This document shows, in pieces, positions 1 to 17,131 of a DNA stretch of 64,000 nucleotides. The translations under genes were made by a program, and so were the position numbers. The DNA comes from Asterochloris sp. CNOR1 (Eukaryota; Chlorophyta; Trebouxiophyceae; Trebouxiales; Trebouxiaceae), in the NCBI GenBank assembly GCA_963969365.1, contig OZ017750.1, positions 3,472,001-3,536,000 of the forward strand, written 5' to 3'. Positions within the stretch are counted from its first letter, which is position 1; every line of letters starts with the position of its first letter. The notes beneath the pieces were generated by a model. That model was not told the origin of the DNA, did not search any database, and saw nothing but the letters and a program-made list of their open reading frames with translations.

Positions 1-402
1 AAGTTGAAGGCGCTCAAGACCTTATCCACTAGCATTGATTGGCCAATTGCCACCTCCGTATGTGCACCATGCATGGTCATATGACTCCATCAGTTTCGAG
101 TGTGCACCGCATTTTTTTCATTCACGCATTGCATGTCGCCGCCCGGTTCAATAAAGTACTCCTCTTGCAACCTTGAAGGACATGTTGGTCCAAGTGAAAG
201 ACGTCAAGCAGCCTTGAACAGTAATGGACATGGGCAAAGGCTGTGGGCACACACATCTTCTATAGCAAGCTGGGTGCTGAGTAAGGACAAAGTTTGTTTA
301 CTTCAGGATTGTGGACACATTGACCAAAATATCAAAACATGCGCTGGTAAGCACCAACTCGCTGATAGCGGCCTGAAATCGAAAGGCCACAAGAGGATGG
401 GA
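1..402. other. 3' flank of the aminotransferase gene, no gene seen
   Basis: This stretch lies downstream of the stop codon of the minus-strand aminotransferase. I see no exon with convincing coding character on either strand. No TGTAA polyadenylation motif stands out. It is probably 3' UTR plus intergenic DNA. Confidence 0.5.
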
Positions 403-3400
403 TCAGCCAAAGTTCACTTCCTTCAAGGCCTTGCTCAGCTTGTCCAGCGCTTCTGTGACCTCGCTCTCACTGATATTGAGAGGTGGCAGGAATCGCACCG
501 TCTCACGTGCTCCTGCAGCACAATGAAACAACTGGAGCACGTGTCAAGAGGAGGAGGAGGCTGAGGCACCTTTCTTTGACATCATGCTTCCAGGATGCAG
601 CTGCTTGGCACACAAACAGTGCTTCACAAAGCCCATCCTGCTCACCAGCTGTAAGGAGCAGCATATCATGCCGCATGGCAGCCTTGGTCAGTTCTGAGGC
701 CACTCCGTACTTTGGCGTCATGCCACCATCCTTCCCACCAAATTCTGCCGCCACCATGAGGCCCCGGGCCCTGACATCAATGATGGGGTAATCCTTGGCC
801 AGGTCCAGCAGCCCCTGCAGCACATCGAAGTAGACAGCTATGCCGGCAACAGAGGGACGTGCCTCTACTGTGGGGCTACACAGCTGCAGCTGAGAGCCCA
901 ACCAAGCCTTACAGTGGGGCTACACAGCAACAGTAGATGAGAGCCCCATCAATCCCTGCTGTGGGGCTATACAGCACCAACAAATCAGAGCCCGAGCCAA
1001 CCTTGCCGTGGGATAATACATTACCAGCAGCTGGGAGCCCAACAAAGCCTTGCTGTGGGGCTAGGCATTGTCAACAGCTGCAAGTCCAACCACGCCTGCT
1101 TTTGCAGAGGCAGCACAACGCTTCTTGCATGAGGGCCACACCTCCAGCCTAGACTCACAGCAAGCAAGAGCCCTGGGAGCTGCCGTTTGCTCAGAGGCTC
1201 GCCTGCTGACTGCAGAGGCGCCGCAAGCTAAAGGTACATGACTGGCCCCAGACAGCAGGCAAGGGGTGCAGAGCTGATGAATTTGCTGTACTTGCGTCAT
1301 ATCGAACGCCCTGGGGGTGGGATCAACCTGCAAGGGCTGGGTACCCACATCAGCAGCCAAGGGGTGACCACTGACAGCAGGCCCCACGGCTGTGCTGCAC
1401 CCCACCTTGGTGAGCTGGATGCCCCGCTGCTGAGCGTTTTCCAGCATGCCATCCTCATCAATGGCGTCCAGTGTGGCGTTGGCGGCTGCGCATCCGAGAA
1501 TGCTGCCGCCATATGTGCCGCCCTGCAGCAACAACAGCGCTGTACTCTGCTGCAGATGGCACAGCTGGGGCAGAGAGCCAGCAGAGCGGCACTGCCAGCA
1601 CGGTGCACACAGTCAGGCAGCGATCGAATGCGGACATTCTGCTGGTGACTCTGCTGCATAGCATGATTGAAAAAGAAGACTGTTGGGATGCGACACCCAA
1701 CGAAGACGATCCTGCACATTGCATCAGTGCTCCTGGTGCAGATTGCTTGTTTCATTCCAAATCGGGCTGATAGTGTGCATGGAGGAGCAGGGGTAGCCTG
1801 CGCCACAGAAACAAAATCTGCCATCTCAGCTGCCTTGTGTCCCTTGGTGCATGGTGCCGCCTCCAAGCGCTGCTCATTCCTGAACATGACGACGGTACTC
1901 AGAAGACAGCGCTGCTGATGTCCAAGGGTTTAGGGTCTAGGGCCGGCCCATGCTCACCAGCATACCAGCTGTCAGGTTCTCATATATCTCCCCTGTGGCT
2001 GCCACGCCAGCCATGGGGAAGCCGCTGGCAATGCCCTTGGCAAAAAGCAGCATGTCGGGGCGGCACTCGGCAAAGTGCTCGTGGCCCCACCACTTGCCAG
2101 TGCGCCCCACACCCGACTGGACCTGCAGAGAGGCACCAGAAAGTTCTCCTGAGCAGTAGCAGATCTTGAGCAATGTGCACGTCCCTGCCAACACCACAGC
2201 ACAAGGCCTCCGCCCCCTCCTTCCTCCCCAAAGAAAGAAGAGCTCTCTCCCGGAGACTTGCTGCTGCTAAGTCACTGATTCTGTGCTCATTGTAGAGCCG
2301 CCACAAGGTTTTCCAAGCACCTCTCTTCACTGCACACATGCAAGCCTACCCAGCCGCTGCTGCTGCACAGGCCACAACCTCTGCAGAGCGCCTCCCTGGG
2401 CAGGCCAGCCTGCGCTGGCAGAGCCCTGCCTTCATCACAGCCCAGGCTTCACATCATCACGCGACGACACCCCCCCTTGCTCATTGTAGTGCCGCCAGAG
2501 AGTCCCCACTGTCTCCACCACTTCAGATACTCACTGCACACCGAATGGTGTGGTGCTAGCTCACCTCATCCATGATCATCACAATCCCATGCTCGTCGCA
2601 GTGCTGCCGGATGGTCTTCAGGTACTCCGGCGGGGGTGCCAGGAACCCGCCCTCCCCCAGGATCGGCTCGATGATCATGGCCGCCGTCTCGCTCGGGGCC
2701 GTCGTCTGCTTCAGCATCCAGTGCAGGGCCTCATGGGGGCCCTGACAGCACTTGCGCGCGTTCCAGGCCTCAAAGGGAGGCCCCACGTTAGGTGCCAGCT
2801 GCAGCACAGGCACACTGCAGCTGGGGCGAGCACAGCAGTGACAGACTGCCTTTGAGGGCCCTTGCCGCACTTCCACATGTGACAGCCCTTCGAGGGGCTG
2901 CATGTTGAGCACGAGGGCAGGCACCCTGGGGGAGCACTGGAGGCTGCAGTGTCAGGAAGACTGTATGGCACAGTTGTTTGATGGTATGAGCTGGAATTTG
3001 CAAGAAATGGCACTAGTGGAGGCGGCCTGCAGCCAGGGGGAACACCGCAAAGCCCTGCAGCCATTCTGTCCGAAAGAGAGCCCCTGCAAGCGGCAAAAGT
3101 GCAGAGCAGGTGAGATTGTGGGGCAGCATACAGGGCTGCAAACTGCCACAGAGGTGATGTGTCTGGTTGTTTTGATGCTGGCTGCTGCAGCATTTGGCGC
3201 AAGGTGCACGGCAAGCAGTGCACACCGTGGTGGAGCACACAGAGCTGCAAGCTCCACAGGGTTCCTTTCTCATGCTGGCTGCAGCAACATTGTGCGCCGG
3301 GTGCAGGGCATGCAGCAGGCCAGGCAGCGCGGGGCAGCATGGGGGCCTGCAGCAGAAGTGCATCTGCTGCCCTTCCTGCGTGTTGCCTCGTACAGAAGCC

Positions 3401-5251
3401 TGCGGTGCAGTGCAAGTGCCTGCAGTCAGGCTGAGCACATCCAAGTTGTAGGGCGCCACGGTGCAACACCCCTGTGCAGGATAAGCCAACAAGGGCCTAA
3501 AGACGTGGTGGGACTCTGAAGGCACATCCGTCCTTCAGGCCGACAATGCATGCAGACACCCAGTTAGAGCTGGCACTGCCCAGATCAGGCATTGCCTGGG
3601 CTGCCGCAGCACCACCCTCCTCAGAAGCTGTGCACAAGTGACTGCCAAGGCCCCTCAATGGCCGGGTCTGCAGGGCATGCAAAAAGGGTGAGCACTGCAT
3701 GGCAGCCCACCTTATACCAGTCCTTGCCATCAGGGGCTGCCTGCCTGGCCTTGCAGTGCAGGCAGTAGGGGTAGGGGGCGATGAAGGTTTGAGGCATCAG
3801 AGGCCCAAAGTTGGCGCGGTAGGACGCCTTGGATGTGGTCAGCGACATTGCCCCATACGTCCTGCCGTGAAAGCCATTCTGCAGTGGCATGGGTCACCGC
3901 TTCAGTGTTCAGTCCTGGGTTATTGAGCACAGCATGTGAGCAGGAGCAGCACTCGGGAACAGGAGCCAGGGTTCCCCCTGGTGTCTCAGCAGGGCTCAGC
4001 ACACAAAGAAGGAATGCAGCAGATACTGCAGATCGTAGTCTGATTGTCTGCCACAGCCAACAGCGGCTGGGTGTGCTGCAAAGGAAGGCAGCAGCTTCTG
4101 CATGACTTGGGCTCATCTTCTACCACAGGCAGCACCAGCTTTATTTGCAGGATTGGCTCAACAACACCACTGCTGCAGCTCTGCAGCTTCATCAGGCAGT
4201 GTGCCCAGCAGGGCATCACCTTAACAGCAATGACCTTCTGTTGCCCTGTGTAGGCAGCGGGGCAACAGCTTTATTGCTCGAGTACTGTGATCAGCAGGGC
4301 ATTACCTCAAAAGCTATGATGTTCTGCCGCCCTGTGTGGGCTCGTGCGATCTTGACAGCGTTGTCCACTGCCTCCGAGCCGCTGTTGGCAAAGAAGAACT
4401 TGTCCAGCCCCTTGGGCATGATGTTGGTCAAGCGCTCTATCAGCCCCAGCTGCAGGGCAGGAGGCAGCGTTGCTCAGAATTGCCCAGCAGGTGTGGCAGC
4501 ACTAGTTGCATGCCAGAGCACCCCACTGCCGCGTGCAACACGGCACACTCTGCAGCATCAGACTTGCTGGGCAGGCATCAAGGCAGCGGAAGCTGGCCTG
4601 GCATTCTCCTGAGAGCTGCACGCCAGCACAAGCACCGAGCACCCCTCAGGGGCTGGACATCCCACAAGGCAGCCTCATCTGCACAGGCAGTGCTGACATG
4701 CTGATGGACCGCTGCCTGATGAAAGCACAGCGCAATGCTTGGCATCACAAGCCCGGCACAGCCGAGCATGAAGACAGGTCCCCGGCACAGCAGCTACCAG
4801 GGATGCCCCTGGCTCCCCACCATGGGCTTGCTGGCCAGAAAGACGTTCTGCTGGGCCATGATCATGTTAGCTGCCTGGTCCTGAATGGCCTTGACCACCT
4901 TGGGGTGGCAGTGGCCCGTGGAGACAACGCCAATGCCTGCAAGGAAAGGCAGGGTGCGTCAGTGCAGGCTGGTGTTAGCAGTCAGAGTGCAGGTTTGGCA
5001 GGAGCTCTTACCCGTGGACATGTCAAGATGTTTGCGGCCATCGCTGGTCCAGACGTAGCTGCCTTGGGCCCTCTCAGGGATGTATTGCTGCAGCACAATT
5101 GTGCAGAGGGGTCAGTCAGCCATCAGAAAGCATTTGTGCTTCAGGGTATGCAATAGCTCACCGAGAAGTGTGAGACAGCTGGGGAGAGGTGCTCCAGCAC
5201 TGCATGCAGATGAGGCCCATCCCTGAAGGCTGTGGCAAGCCTGCCTGGCAT
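403..5251 (-). CDS. Class III PLP-dependent aminotransferase (GABA / alanine-glyoxylate type)
   Basis: Transfers an amino group, through pyridoxal phosphate, from an omega-amino acid or alanine to a keto acid such as pyruvate or glyoxylate. Ten exons keep phase throughout (complement of 5251-5162, 5087-5012, 4936-4821, 4449-4306, 3878-3711, 2798-2565, 2122-1958, 1522-1406, 814-646, 512-403) and give 462 aa, a normal family length. Seen: SGSEAVDNAVKIAR (PLP phosphate region), GFHGRTYGAMSLT, the DEVQSGVGRTG motif with the PLP-ring aspartate, and FAKGIASGFP, whose lysine (about K305) is the Schiff-base residue. The chosen ATG opens MPGRLATAFRDG, a short basic amphipathic start that could be a mitochondrial presequence. 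The substrate cannot be told from sequence: GABA aminotransferase and alanine-glyoxylate aminotransferase 2 are both possible. The start of exon 6 (2798) is the least certain junction. Confidence 0.9.
870..1100. repeat. Intronic minisatellite, five copies of a ~46-47 bp unit
   Basis: Five diverged tandem copies begin at 870, 914, 961, 1008 and 1055. Each opens with GTGGGGCTA or a close variant, and most continue with ACAGCA and later GAGCCC. The array lies in the last-but-one intron of the aminotransferase gene, between the exons ending at 1406 and starting at 814. Confidence 0.75.
4206..4259 (-). repeat. Decayed duplicate of the 3' end of aminotransferase exon 4
   Basis: On the minus strand this intronic stretch reads YTGQQKVIAVK followed by a GTGATGCC donor-like sequence. 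The true exon end at 4306-4345 reads HTGRQNIIAFE followed by GTAATGCC. The two are about 87 bp apart and share the same spacing to CAGCAGGGCAT. No acceptor or upstream coding part is present, so this is a partial exon duplication left in the intron. Confidence 0.6.
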
Positions 5252-5695
5252 TTGTGAGGGCCCTCAGGCAGCTTTTAGGCAGGTTTGCAAACCCTGTCTG
5301 GAGTAAACGGTAACCGCGATGTGATAGTCTGATCCAGCTATGCAAAACTAATGAGTACTAGCCTATGCTGAGATACTTCACTGTGAACATAATAACCCAT
5401 CTGGTTAGTTGGCCACAGCTGGGGTGCCCAACGACTTATATCATTGGACGACCTTACCAGTGGTTTTCGCTTGGTGCACAGATGGATCACGCCGAGCAGA
5501 CGGGATATAGTACTGCTGTCAGTGGCGCAGAGCAGGTGTCGGACGAGGCAACCTAGCACACCGCCCAGCGTGAAGAAGCCCACGGTTGCAGTGTGAGCTG
5601 CGCAGGACCTGCTTGTCTGCCCTGGGCAGACAAGATGTCAGTGCTTGCAAGTGTCTGCCAGGACATTGGAGTCTGCATGTTTGCAGACACCATCC
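5252..5695. promoter_or_regulatory. Divergent intergenic region between the aminotransferase and the P-loop NTPase locus
   Basis: A 444 bp gap separates two genes transcribed outward. It should hold both promoters and 5' UTRs. I see no clear TATA box or other recognisable element. An open frame runs upstream of the plus-strand ATG at 5696 but has no earlier in-frame ATG. Confidence 0.45.
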
Positions 5696-8600
5696 ATGAC
5701 GCGCGTGAGGGTGTTCTCGGTGCCAGACATGGCAGCCCCGACCCCAGCAGAGCAGGAGATTTTCTACATTGAGCACGCCTCCATCGCAAGAAGCGACGAT
5801 TTGGCGAAGGTGGTGCGGGATGCTGGTCGATTTTCAGAAGCAACAGCACTGTGGCTGCAGACAGAGATTGGCTGGAAGAACATCAGGAGCCTTGCTCAGG
5901 TGCCCTACGATGACCTGCTCGTCAAGGCGGTGGTGGGACAGTCAGGTGGGCACACTTTGGCCGCTGTCAGGGTGAGGTTCTGGCTGCCAGGCTCGTCTCA
6001 GTATGGGATGTCCACAGACAGGCTTACTGTGGGCCGCATGCTGAAAGGGCTTTTGTGCCATGCCAGTTGGGGCTGCTTTCGTTCTTGCGTGGAGCAGGCA
6101 GCACTGGAACTGTGTCAGCCACATTGCAGACCTGATCTGGCACAGTGTGCGGCAGCCTGCAGCATGCCTGGTTGGGGACACTCTCTGGGCACCCCAGATG
6201 TTGACCATGAGGTGAAGACTGTCCTCCACCTGCTGGGCTTGTGTAGATACGCGGAGCTGAGGGCAAAGGCCCGCCTGCTGATTGCGCAGCAGCATCTGGA
6301 GGTGAGCCTGTGCGTGTGAAGGCTGTTGCATGCATGCTGTGCCAGGTGAACAAGGCACGTTGTCTCGTGGTGGGGGCAACATCACAAACATAGCATGGCC
6401 GGACCTGGCCATGATCAAGTTTTGATGCCGGTCTGGTCAAGTAAGTCGCAGTTTCTGTGCTCCCTCACCACGGTGGATGCTCCCAGGGACATGGACCCAT
6501 CTCCTTCTGACAGGGTAACATGGTCCCATGTCCAGTGGCTGCACTTTGTTGGTGATGCAGTCTCTAGAGGCCAGAGCATGGGCGCTCCTTGCGGCTGTTT
6601 GCTGGCTGGTGCTGCAAATGGCCGACCTGATGGGTGGACTGGGCTTCAGAGGCGCTGCTGCTGCCGCCATGGCATCAAGATGCCCTGATGCCTGGCAATG
6701 GAAGCAGCTCCTCATCACCCACTGCATGTGTGTGGCGTCCAGCAATGGTATTGTGCACTCTACTTGGGCTGCTCATTGTAAGTGCTCAGATGTCCGAGTG
6801 CTTCAGACTGCAGGGGCACCTGCAGCCACCACACATCCAGTGGCTGAGGCAGGCACCATGATGCACCAACCTTTGCGACACATTGCAGTACGGCAGTTCT
6901 GTCTAACTGAAGGGTCGGGTTATACAGGCAAGCGGCGCCGTGAGAACAGCGACGAGGGAGATGACGAAGCTGGCCCCAGCACGAGGCCACGCACAGGTGT
7001 CTGAGCATGCTTCTCATTGTGCTCACGTTTGCACCTTGGGCATTCAAGGGCAGTGCACCCTTGTATGGGGTGTTACGGGCAGTGCTTGGCCTTCTTGCTT
7101 ACCTGGCCTGCCTGATGAGCTTTAGCAGTCAACTTGTGTCATGCCAGAGTTCCCCCAAGCCTTCAGCACTGCATTTGATGTCAGATGTGCTGGAACAGCG
7201 CACACAACTGTGGGAAACAGGCGGGGGCAAGGAGCACCTACTGAGTTAGTGCATGAGTCACTGAGCCTGCAACACACCTGATACAGAGCCGCAGTCTCCA
7301 ACAACCTCAGCTGCTAGTGCTCAGCCATTCTTAAGGGCGGCCTGCGAGCCTGTCTGATGTCAGCACCTAAGCAGCGTGTTTCCATATGTGCAGACGTGGA
7401 CGAAATGAGTAAACGCCTGTTGAGGCAGATCAGTATCGGGAAGGATGTGGCAACTCTAAATCTCCCCCTGCCACTAAAACTGAAGCTGGTGAAGGCAGCC
7501 AGCTTGCTGCCAGGTACACTACAGATATTGCAGCTCCCCTGTTTACTGTTTCACATGGGCCAGCAGGCTCTGCAATTTTTGTAGCATGTCCTCCACTTAA
7601 TATGCCTGCAGCCGGTCAGCAGCTGTGCTGTGCGCCCAGCTGTGCACAGAGTTGTCTTACATGTTGCCTGTCCGTGCAGGTGCAGGTGCGGGCGGCTCCC
7701 CCAAAGCAGCCCTGTTTGTCGAGGTGCTGATAGAACTCTTCAGCGAAAATTCGGGCCTGGCATTGAGATGTCAGACCCTGAGCGGAGCGGGCGCCTTGAT
7801 AGCCCAGTCATCTGGGGGCTTGGAGACACTTTCTCTCTAATGGAGCGCGAGACATCTGCCAATCCCCTGTGCACCGCGCTGGAGTACATTGAGGCCCGGA
7901 TCAAGAAGTCTGAGCAAGCTCGAAAACACCTCCACCGTTGAGGAGGGAGTGGCATTTGCAGGTCAGTGCTAGATTCCTGGTTCATGGCAGGCTGCAGGCT
8001 TTGAGGGTCACTTGGCTAGGTGCTGGTCATCTGCTCTCTGCATGCAGCCAGCACGTTGGCATCCTGCTAAAATGTGAGTCTAAAGCGGGTCCAGCTCTGT
8101 CACACATGCTCTGCATCGACCTGCAGGCCTTATTGGGGCTCCTGGAACGGGCAAGAGTGCAGCGCTGAAGGGGCTGCTGCCGCTTGCGTGCCAGATGGCC
8201 AAGAAAAACCCCAAACTTCTGCGGGGGGACATCCTGCAGAAGATAGAGGCCTGTTGTCAGGGACGGTTGCACTTCGTGTGAGCATGCAGCACACTGTGAC
8301 TCTAGATGCTGGCATGCCCGCAAGCAGTCTGCCTTGCTCTGTCCAGGCTGACTGCCTTGACAAATCGTTGAACTCCTGTGCAACCCTTCTGACCCTAGCA
8401 GGTCCTTGGCGCTGTGGCCTCTGCCATGCAGCCATGCTTCTTGCTTGTGCTTTAGCTGCTACTGGTTTGATTCCAGCCCAGCCTGCCTGTGATAGGGAAT
8501 CTTGGGAGGCAGGCCAGATGCGGTGCCATTGCAGCATGGCTATAATGGGTATCTGCTTATGGTAAGTTGGAATTGATGACAAACAGGGTCACTGCTCATC

Positions 8601-11343
8601 TGTGACAGTGCCTGCTCTTAGGCCAAGGCATTAGCAGGCTTGCCTTGCCTGCAGATTTGATTGCAGCAAGGATGGTAACGGGCCTGAAGTGGACACAACC
8701 TTTGGGCTTTCGCCGGGCCTGGCTCTAGCTCTGCGGCAGCTGTACATGGTGTGCTCAGCATCCCCAAGTACCGCAGCCTCGAGCACTTCTTGGGACAGGT
8801 CTCCCAAGGGCCGGCTTGGCAGCTCTTTAAAACTGAGCTCAGCGCGCGACACGTGGCCATCGCCTATCGGCTGTATCTGAAGGTAGGCCCCACTTCCAGC
8901 AATGATAGCCAGTCACTCTCTGGGCGGCTGCGGTGATTGCAGTTGCCAACACGTGTGGCTGTCATGGAGTGGCATGCTTAGTATGTCTTAGCCGCCGGGG
9001 GCAATGGGTTGGGCCTGGGACAGAAGTGAAGAAATACTAGATTGAAAACGGTTCTGTACTGTGTTTGCCTCTAGGATTGGGTCGCCGCTGACTGTAGCAT
9101 TGCCTGCTGCAGAGGTCCGACTCCCCTGCCTGGGATGCCCTGATTGGGTGGAGCTTCGTTGAGGCACGAGTCCATTTTGAGCTCAGTCAGGCTGAGCAGG
9201 CCCTGGACAATAGCAAAGCGAGCCGGTTCCGTCGCATGCTCAGCTCATATGCGAAGGAGCTGCTGCATGAGTCGCAGACTGCATTTGTCCCAGATGCAGG
9301 CCTGCAGCTGCTGGTCTTGGCAGGCACAAGGACAGACATCATGCTCCTTGATGGCGCGATTTCAAGCGGTGAGGCAACTTGAATCCCGGTCTTCTGCAGA
9401 GCTGCCAGGCGCCAACAAAGCAAATGCATTGTTGCGTACTCTCTGAGAGTGCAGTCTCGACAGGGTTGCCTGTACATTGTTGTCTCACAATTGCAGCCAC
9501 TGGAAAGGCCAAAGCAGTTCACATCCCCATGAGTCTCCTCAGCTTTAAGGCGCTGCTCAGCATTGCTGAAGATCTCCTCCAGCGGTTGGATGGGGACGTG
9601 CTCAGCCCGACAGTGGAGATGCTGGCAAACTATGCGGGCGGCAATCCCAGGGCCTTTGAGACCCTGCTTGTGGCTGGATGCCATTGCTTGTGCCCAGAAC
9701 GTGGCAGGCAGGACCTGCAGCAGAAGCAAACGGCACTCAGTCGCACAACAGTGGAAAGCAAACTGCTGAAGCAGGTGTGGCTGTGCTGCCACATCCTCTG
9801 CATGAAGCCGCGTGGCTCCTGTGGCGTTTGTTCATGCTTTGGGCGGCCTCCTGGAGCTGTGATGGATTTGTTGCAGCGTTTCAAGCCCACCTTTCTGTGC
9901 CTGCAGCTGCTGGAGGGCCAAGGGTGGTCGCGAGACTTTTTGAGGCATCTGTGCATCCACGCGGATTGGCTCCTCCGTTCTCGGCAGGACCATATGACCA
10001 AGTGGCTGAAGAATGCGTACTTTCCTGTGGCGCAGGCCATCATCAGGGTACAGCTGATGGCCACAGAGGTCCGCTGGCAGGACCCTGTGATGGGCCCAGG
10101 GGCACCTGCTCCCCTCGCAAGGCTCACTTGGAACAATTTAGAATGTGAGTTGCACCCTGTGCCAGCCTTGCCATGCCCTCTGGATTGCAATTTCTCATGT
10201 GTCGTCCACCTGTCTGCAGCGGATGGCCTGCTGGCCCTTCAACCAGTCCCCTGGAGGCAGAGTTCAGACCCCCTGACGCTGTCGCAGGATGTTGTTTGGT
10301 GCATTGTCTTTATGCCCTACATGGTCTTCCTGATCTGGACCAGAGAGGTGCACAGATTGTCACCTGGCCCCACTTTTGCTTTTGCTCTTGACGCTCCACA
10401 TCACATCTTGTGAAACCATCAACATGTGTTGCCTCTGCTCTGCAGCTCACAAAACAGTATTCCATGGACCTGCTGCCCACTCATGTGCTGACGCAGAGCT
10501 GGGAGCCAATGTTAACATTCCAGGATGCGAGTGCATTGACCTAGGTTGCCTGCTGGGCCGCATGTTTGTGGTATGGCATTGGCTGCGCAAGTCCACCTTT
10601 ACGCTCCCAGAGCTTCTGTCCCTCACCGCCAACAGCCGTGGGAAGCATGCCCAGGTCTACAAAGCCTTTGGTGGATATCATCTTCTGGTGAGAAGATTCT
10701 CTGCGTGCTGGCAGGGTGTACCTTGGGGAATGCAGCTCACAAATGGGGCTGCTGGTCCTCATGACGCTGTCGTCATCCTCAGCTTCTCAGTAATTGGGCA
10801 ATTGTATCAAGATGCGACCCATGGTGCTGTAGGTGCCAGTCAGCAGCTCACAGCGCTTTGACATCGCCCAGAAGCACAGGGTGATGCCACCCAAGGACCT
10901 GCTGCGCATGTTGCAGCAGGCAGAGTGTGACTCATCCGCACCACCATTTGCCATCCTTGGCCCAGGCAACGAGGCTGGACCTGACTGGCTGGTCATCCTC
11001 AAGATTGACCAGCAGAAGAGCACTGGGGCTGCCAAGGAGCACAGGTGGCTTGTCATCCAAGGCCAATCTCAGATGAGGGATGCTCTGGGGAGGACGACTG
11101 TCAAGGCGACCAAGAGTTGGGAAGAGCAGCAAAAGCAGTACTGCTTGGGCAAAACAGCTGCTACCCTGTTATGTTTGTGACAGACGACAAAGTACCAGTC
11201 GACGAGTGTGATGAGCCAGATCTGCTCTGCATTGGTCAGGAGCAGCATATGGCATTTTATGGCCCCATTGGTTGCCTCAGGCGCCGAGCCATTGCTGATT
11301 GCTTGGGAGCACAACCAAAAGAGACCATCATGAGCATGAGGTA
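5696..11343 (+). pseudogene. P-loop NTPase with Crinkler/RHS-like layout, probably decayed
   Basis: Readable coding blocks lie at about 5696-5945, 6198-6301, up to 6996 (a basic-acidic patch KRRRENSDEGDDEAGP that looks like a nuclear localisation signal), 7394-7513, 7680-7960, 8127-8277 (Walker A motif GAPGTGKS), 8655-8748, 8750-8880, 9113-9368, 9497-9774 (GGNPRAFE, like the conserved GG-P-R motif after the ATPase core of CRN and RHS proteins) and 10830-11343 (a possible degraded nuclease-like C-terminus). P-loop NTPase plus a nuclease-like tail is the arrangement described for Crinkler effectors and trypanosome RHS proteins. The family call is an inference from motif order. Several blocks do not follow one another in a consistent reading frame, so I treat the locus as a broken or fossil copy with perhaps three or more interruptions. 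Consensus errors in the assembly are the alternative. Confidence 0.4.
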
Positions 11344-11742
11344 ACTACAAACTTGGTCCCACTACAAGTCTGGAGAACACGTTCGATTGCTGGCAACACT
11401 GGCTGCTGGCTTCACAGCTGTGCAGCCACTGCAAACTTAGCAGCGCATGCGAGCCAAACTGTGGAACGCCATTCTGCTCCATTGCTTCTGGACCTGAAGG
11501 CCACTCAGGCTTCGAAGCACCACAGCCTGCCTGTACCAGCACGGCATCCTCAGATGATGGGTGGTGCATGAGGACAGCTCTGGTCTGCACGACAGAGCAC
11601 GTGCAGATTGTTTCCAGCCACCTTGACAGTAGCAGATGAAAGCCCTGCTCTGTGCCAGAGGTGAAGCTGGTGCAGAAGCCATGTGGTTCCCGGAGCAGAT
11701 GCCCCTTGCTTTCTTGTCAGCCTGCCTTCTGAGAGCCCGACA
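11344..11742. other. Intergenic region upstream of ARG9
   Basis: About 400 bp between the stop of the P-loop locus and the ARG9 start codon. It probably contains the ARG9 promoter and 5' UTR. No exon or clear motif was recognised. Confidence 0.4.
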
Positions 11743-16650
<4,908 letters not shown>

Positions 16651-17131
16651 AGTGTGCATCTGCGGACGGGTCCCCTTTATAAATGCAGAGCTCGCCTAGT
16701 GCCTTTAGCCAAGTCATGTGAATTGGACTTCTTTAGCAGCTTTTCCAAGGTTTCAATTGACGGAAGCGTGCATGTACAGACAAGCAAGCAATCTCAAGCC
16801 ATATGCAGCTGGATTATATGTCATTGCTCTTCATTTGTGTATGATATTGCAGCAAGCACTGACAAGCAAGGCATGAACGCAGATTGCAACCACAGACAGA
16901 CTCAGGGTGCAATTGAACCTCAAACACAGCAGACCTCACTTTCAGTAACTACAAGGCGAGGAACAAAGGAATGCTGGAAGTTTTGGTGGAGGGTCCTGAC
17001 ATTGCTCAGTTTGCAGGCATCTGCAGACACGTCATGTATTCTGGCAGGTTGGAACATCGCTGATCTGAGGTGCTATGCACCAAGCAAGGCTTTCAGGTGC
17101 TGGCCATTTTACAAAAAAGTAGCTTAGAACC
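16651..17131. other. Shared 3' intergenic region of ARG9 and lipase A
   Basis: The two genes converge on this 481 bp stretch. Its sequence recurs, inverted, at 48,609-49,110 and at about 51,576-52,081, which shows that it was carried along in the segmental duplication. Shared landmarks include CTCAGATCAG and GTCTGCAGATGCCTGCAA, read on the minus strand here and on the plus strand in the other two copies. Confidence 0.7.
17109..17113 (-). terminator. TGTAA polyadenylation signal of lipase A
   Basis: TGTAA on the minus strand 18 bases past the lipase A stop codon. TGTAA is the usual polyadenylation signal of green algae. Confidence 0.5.

Noticed and set aside
2711-3469. Long open frame of 252 codons inside the aminotransferase gene
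   Set aside because: It lies in intron and in a wrong frame of exon 6, is Cys- and Ala-rich without motifs, and comes from CAG/CTG-rich introns that are low in stop codons.
9379-10413. 344-codon plus-strand frame as a separate gene
   Set aside because: It is made of readable blocks of the P-loop locus joined through intron-like sequence with donor and acceptor sites; it has no independent start context.
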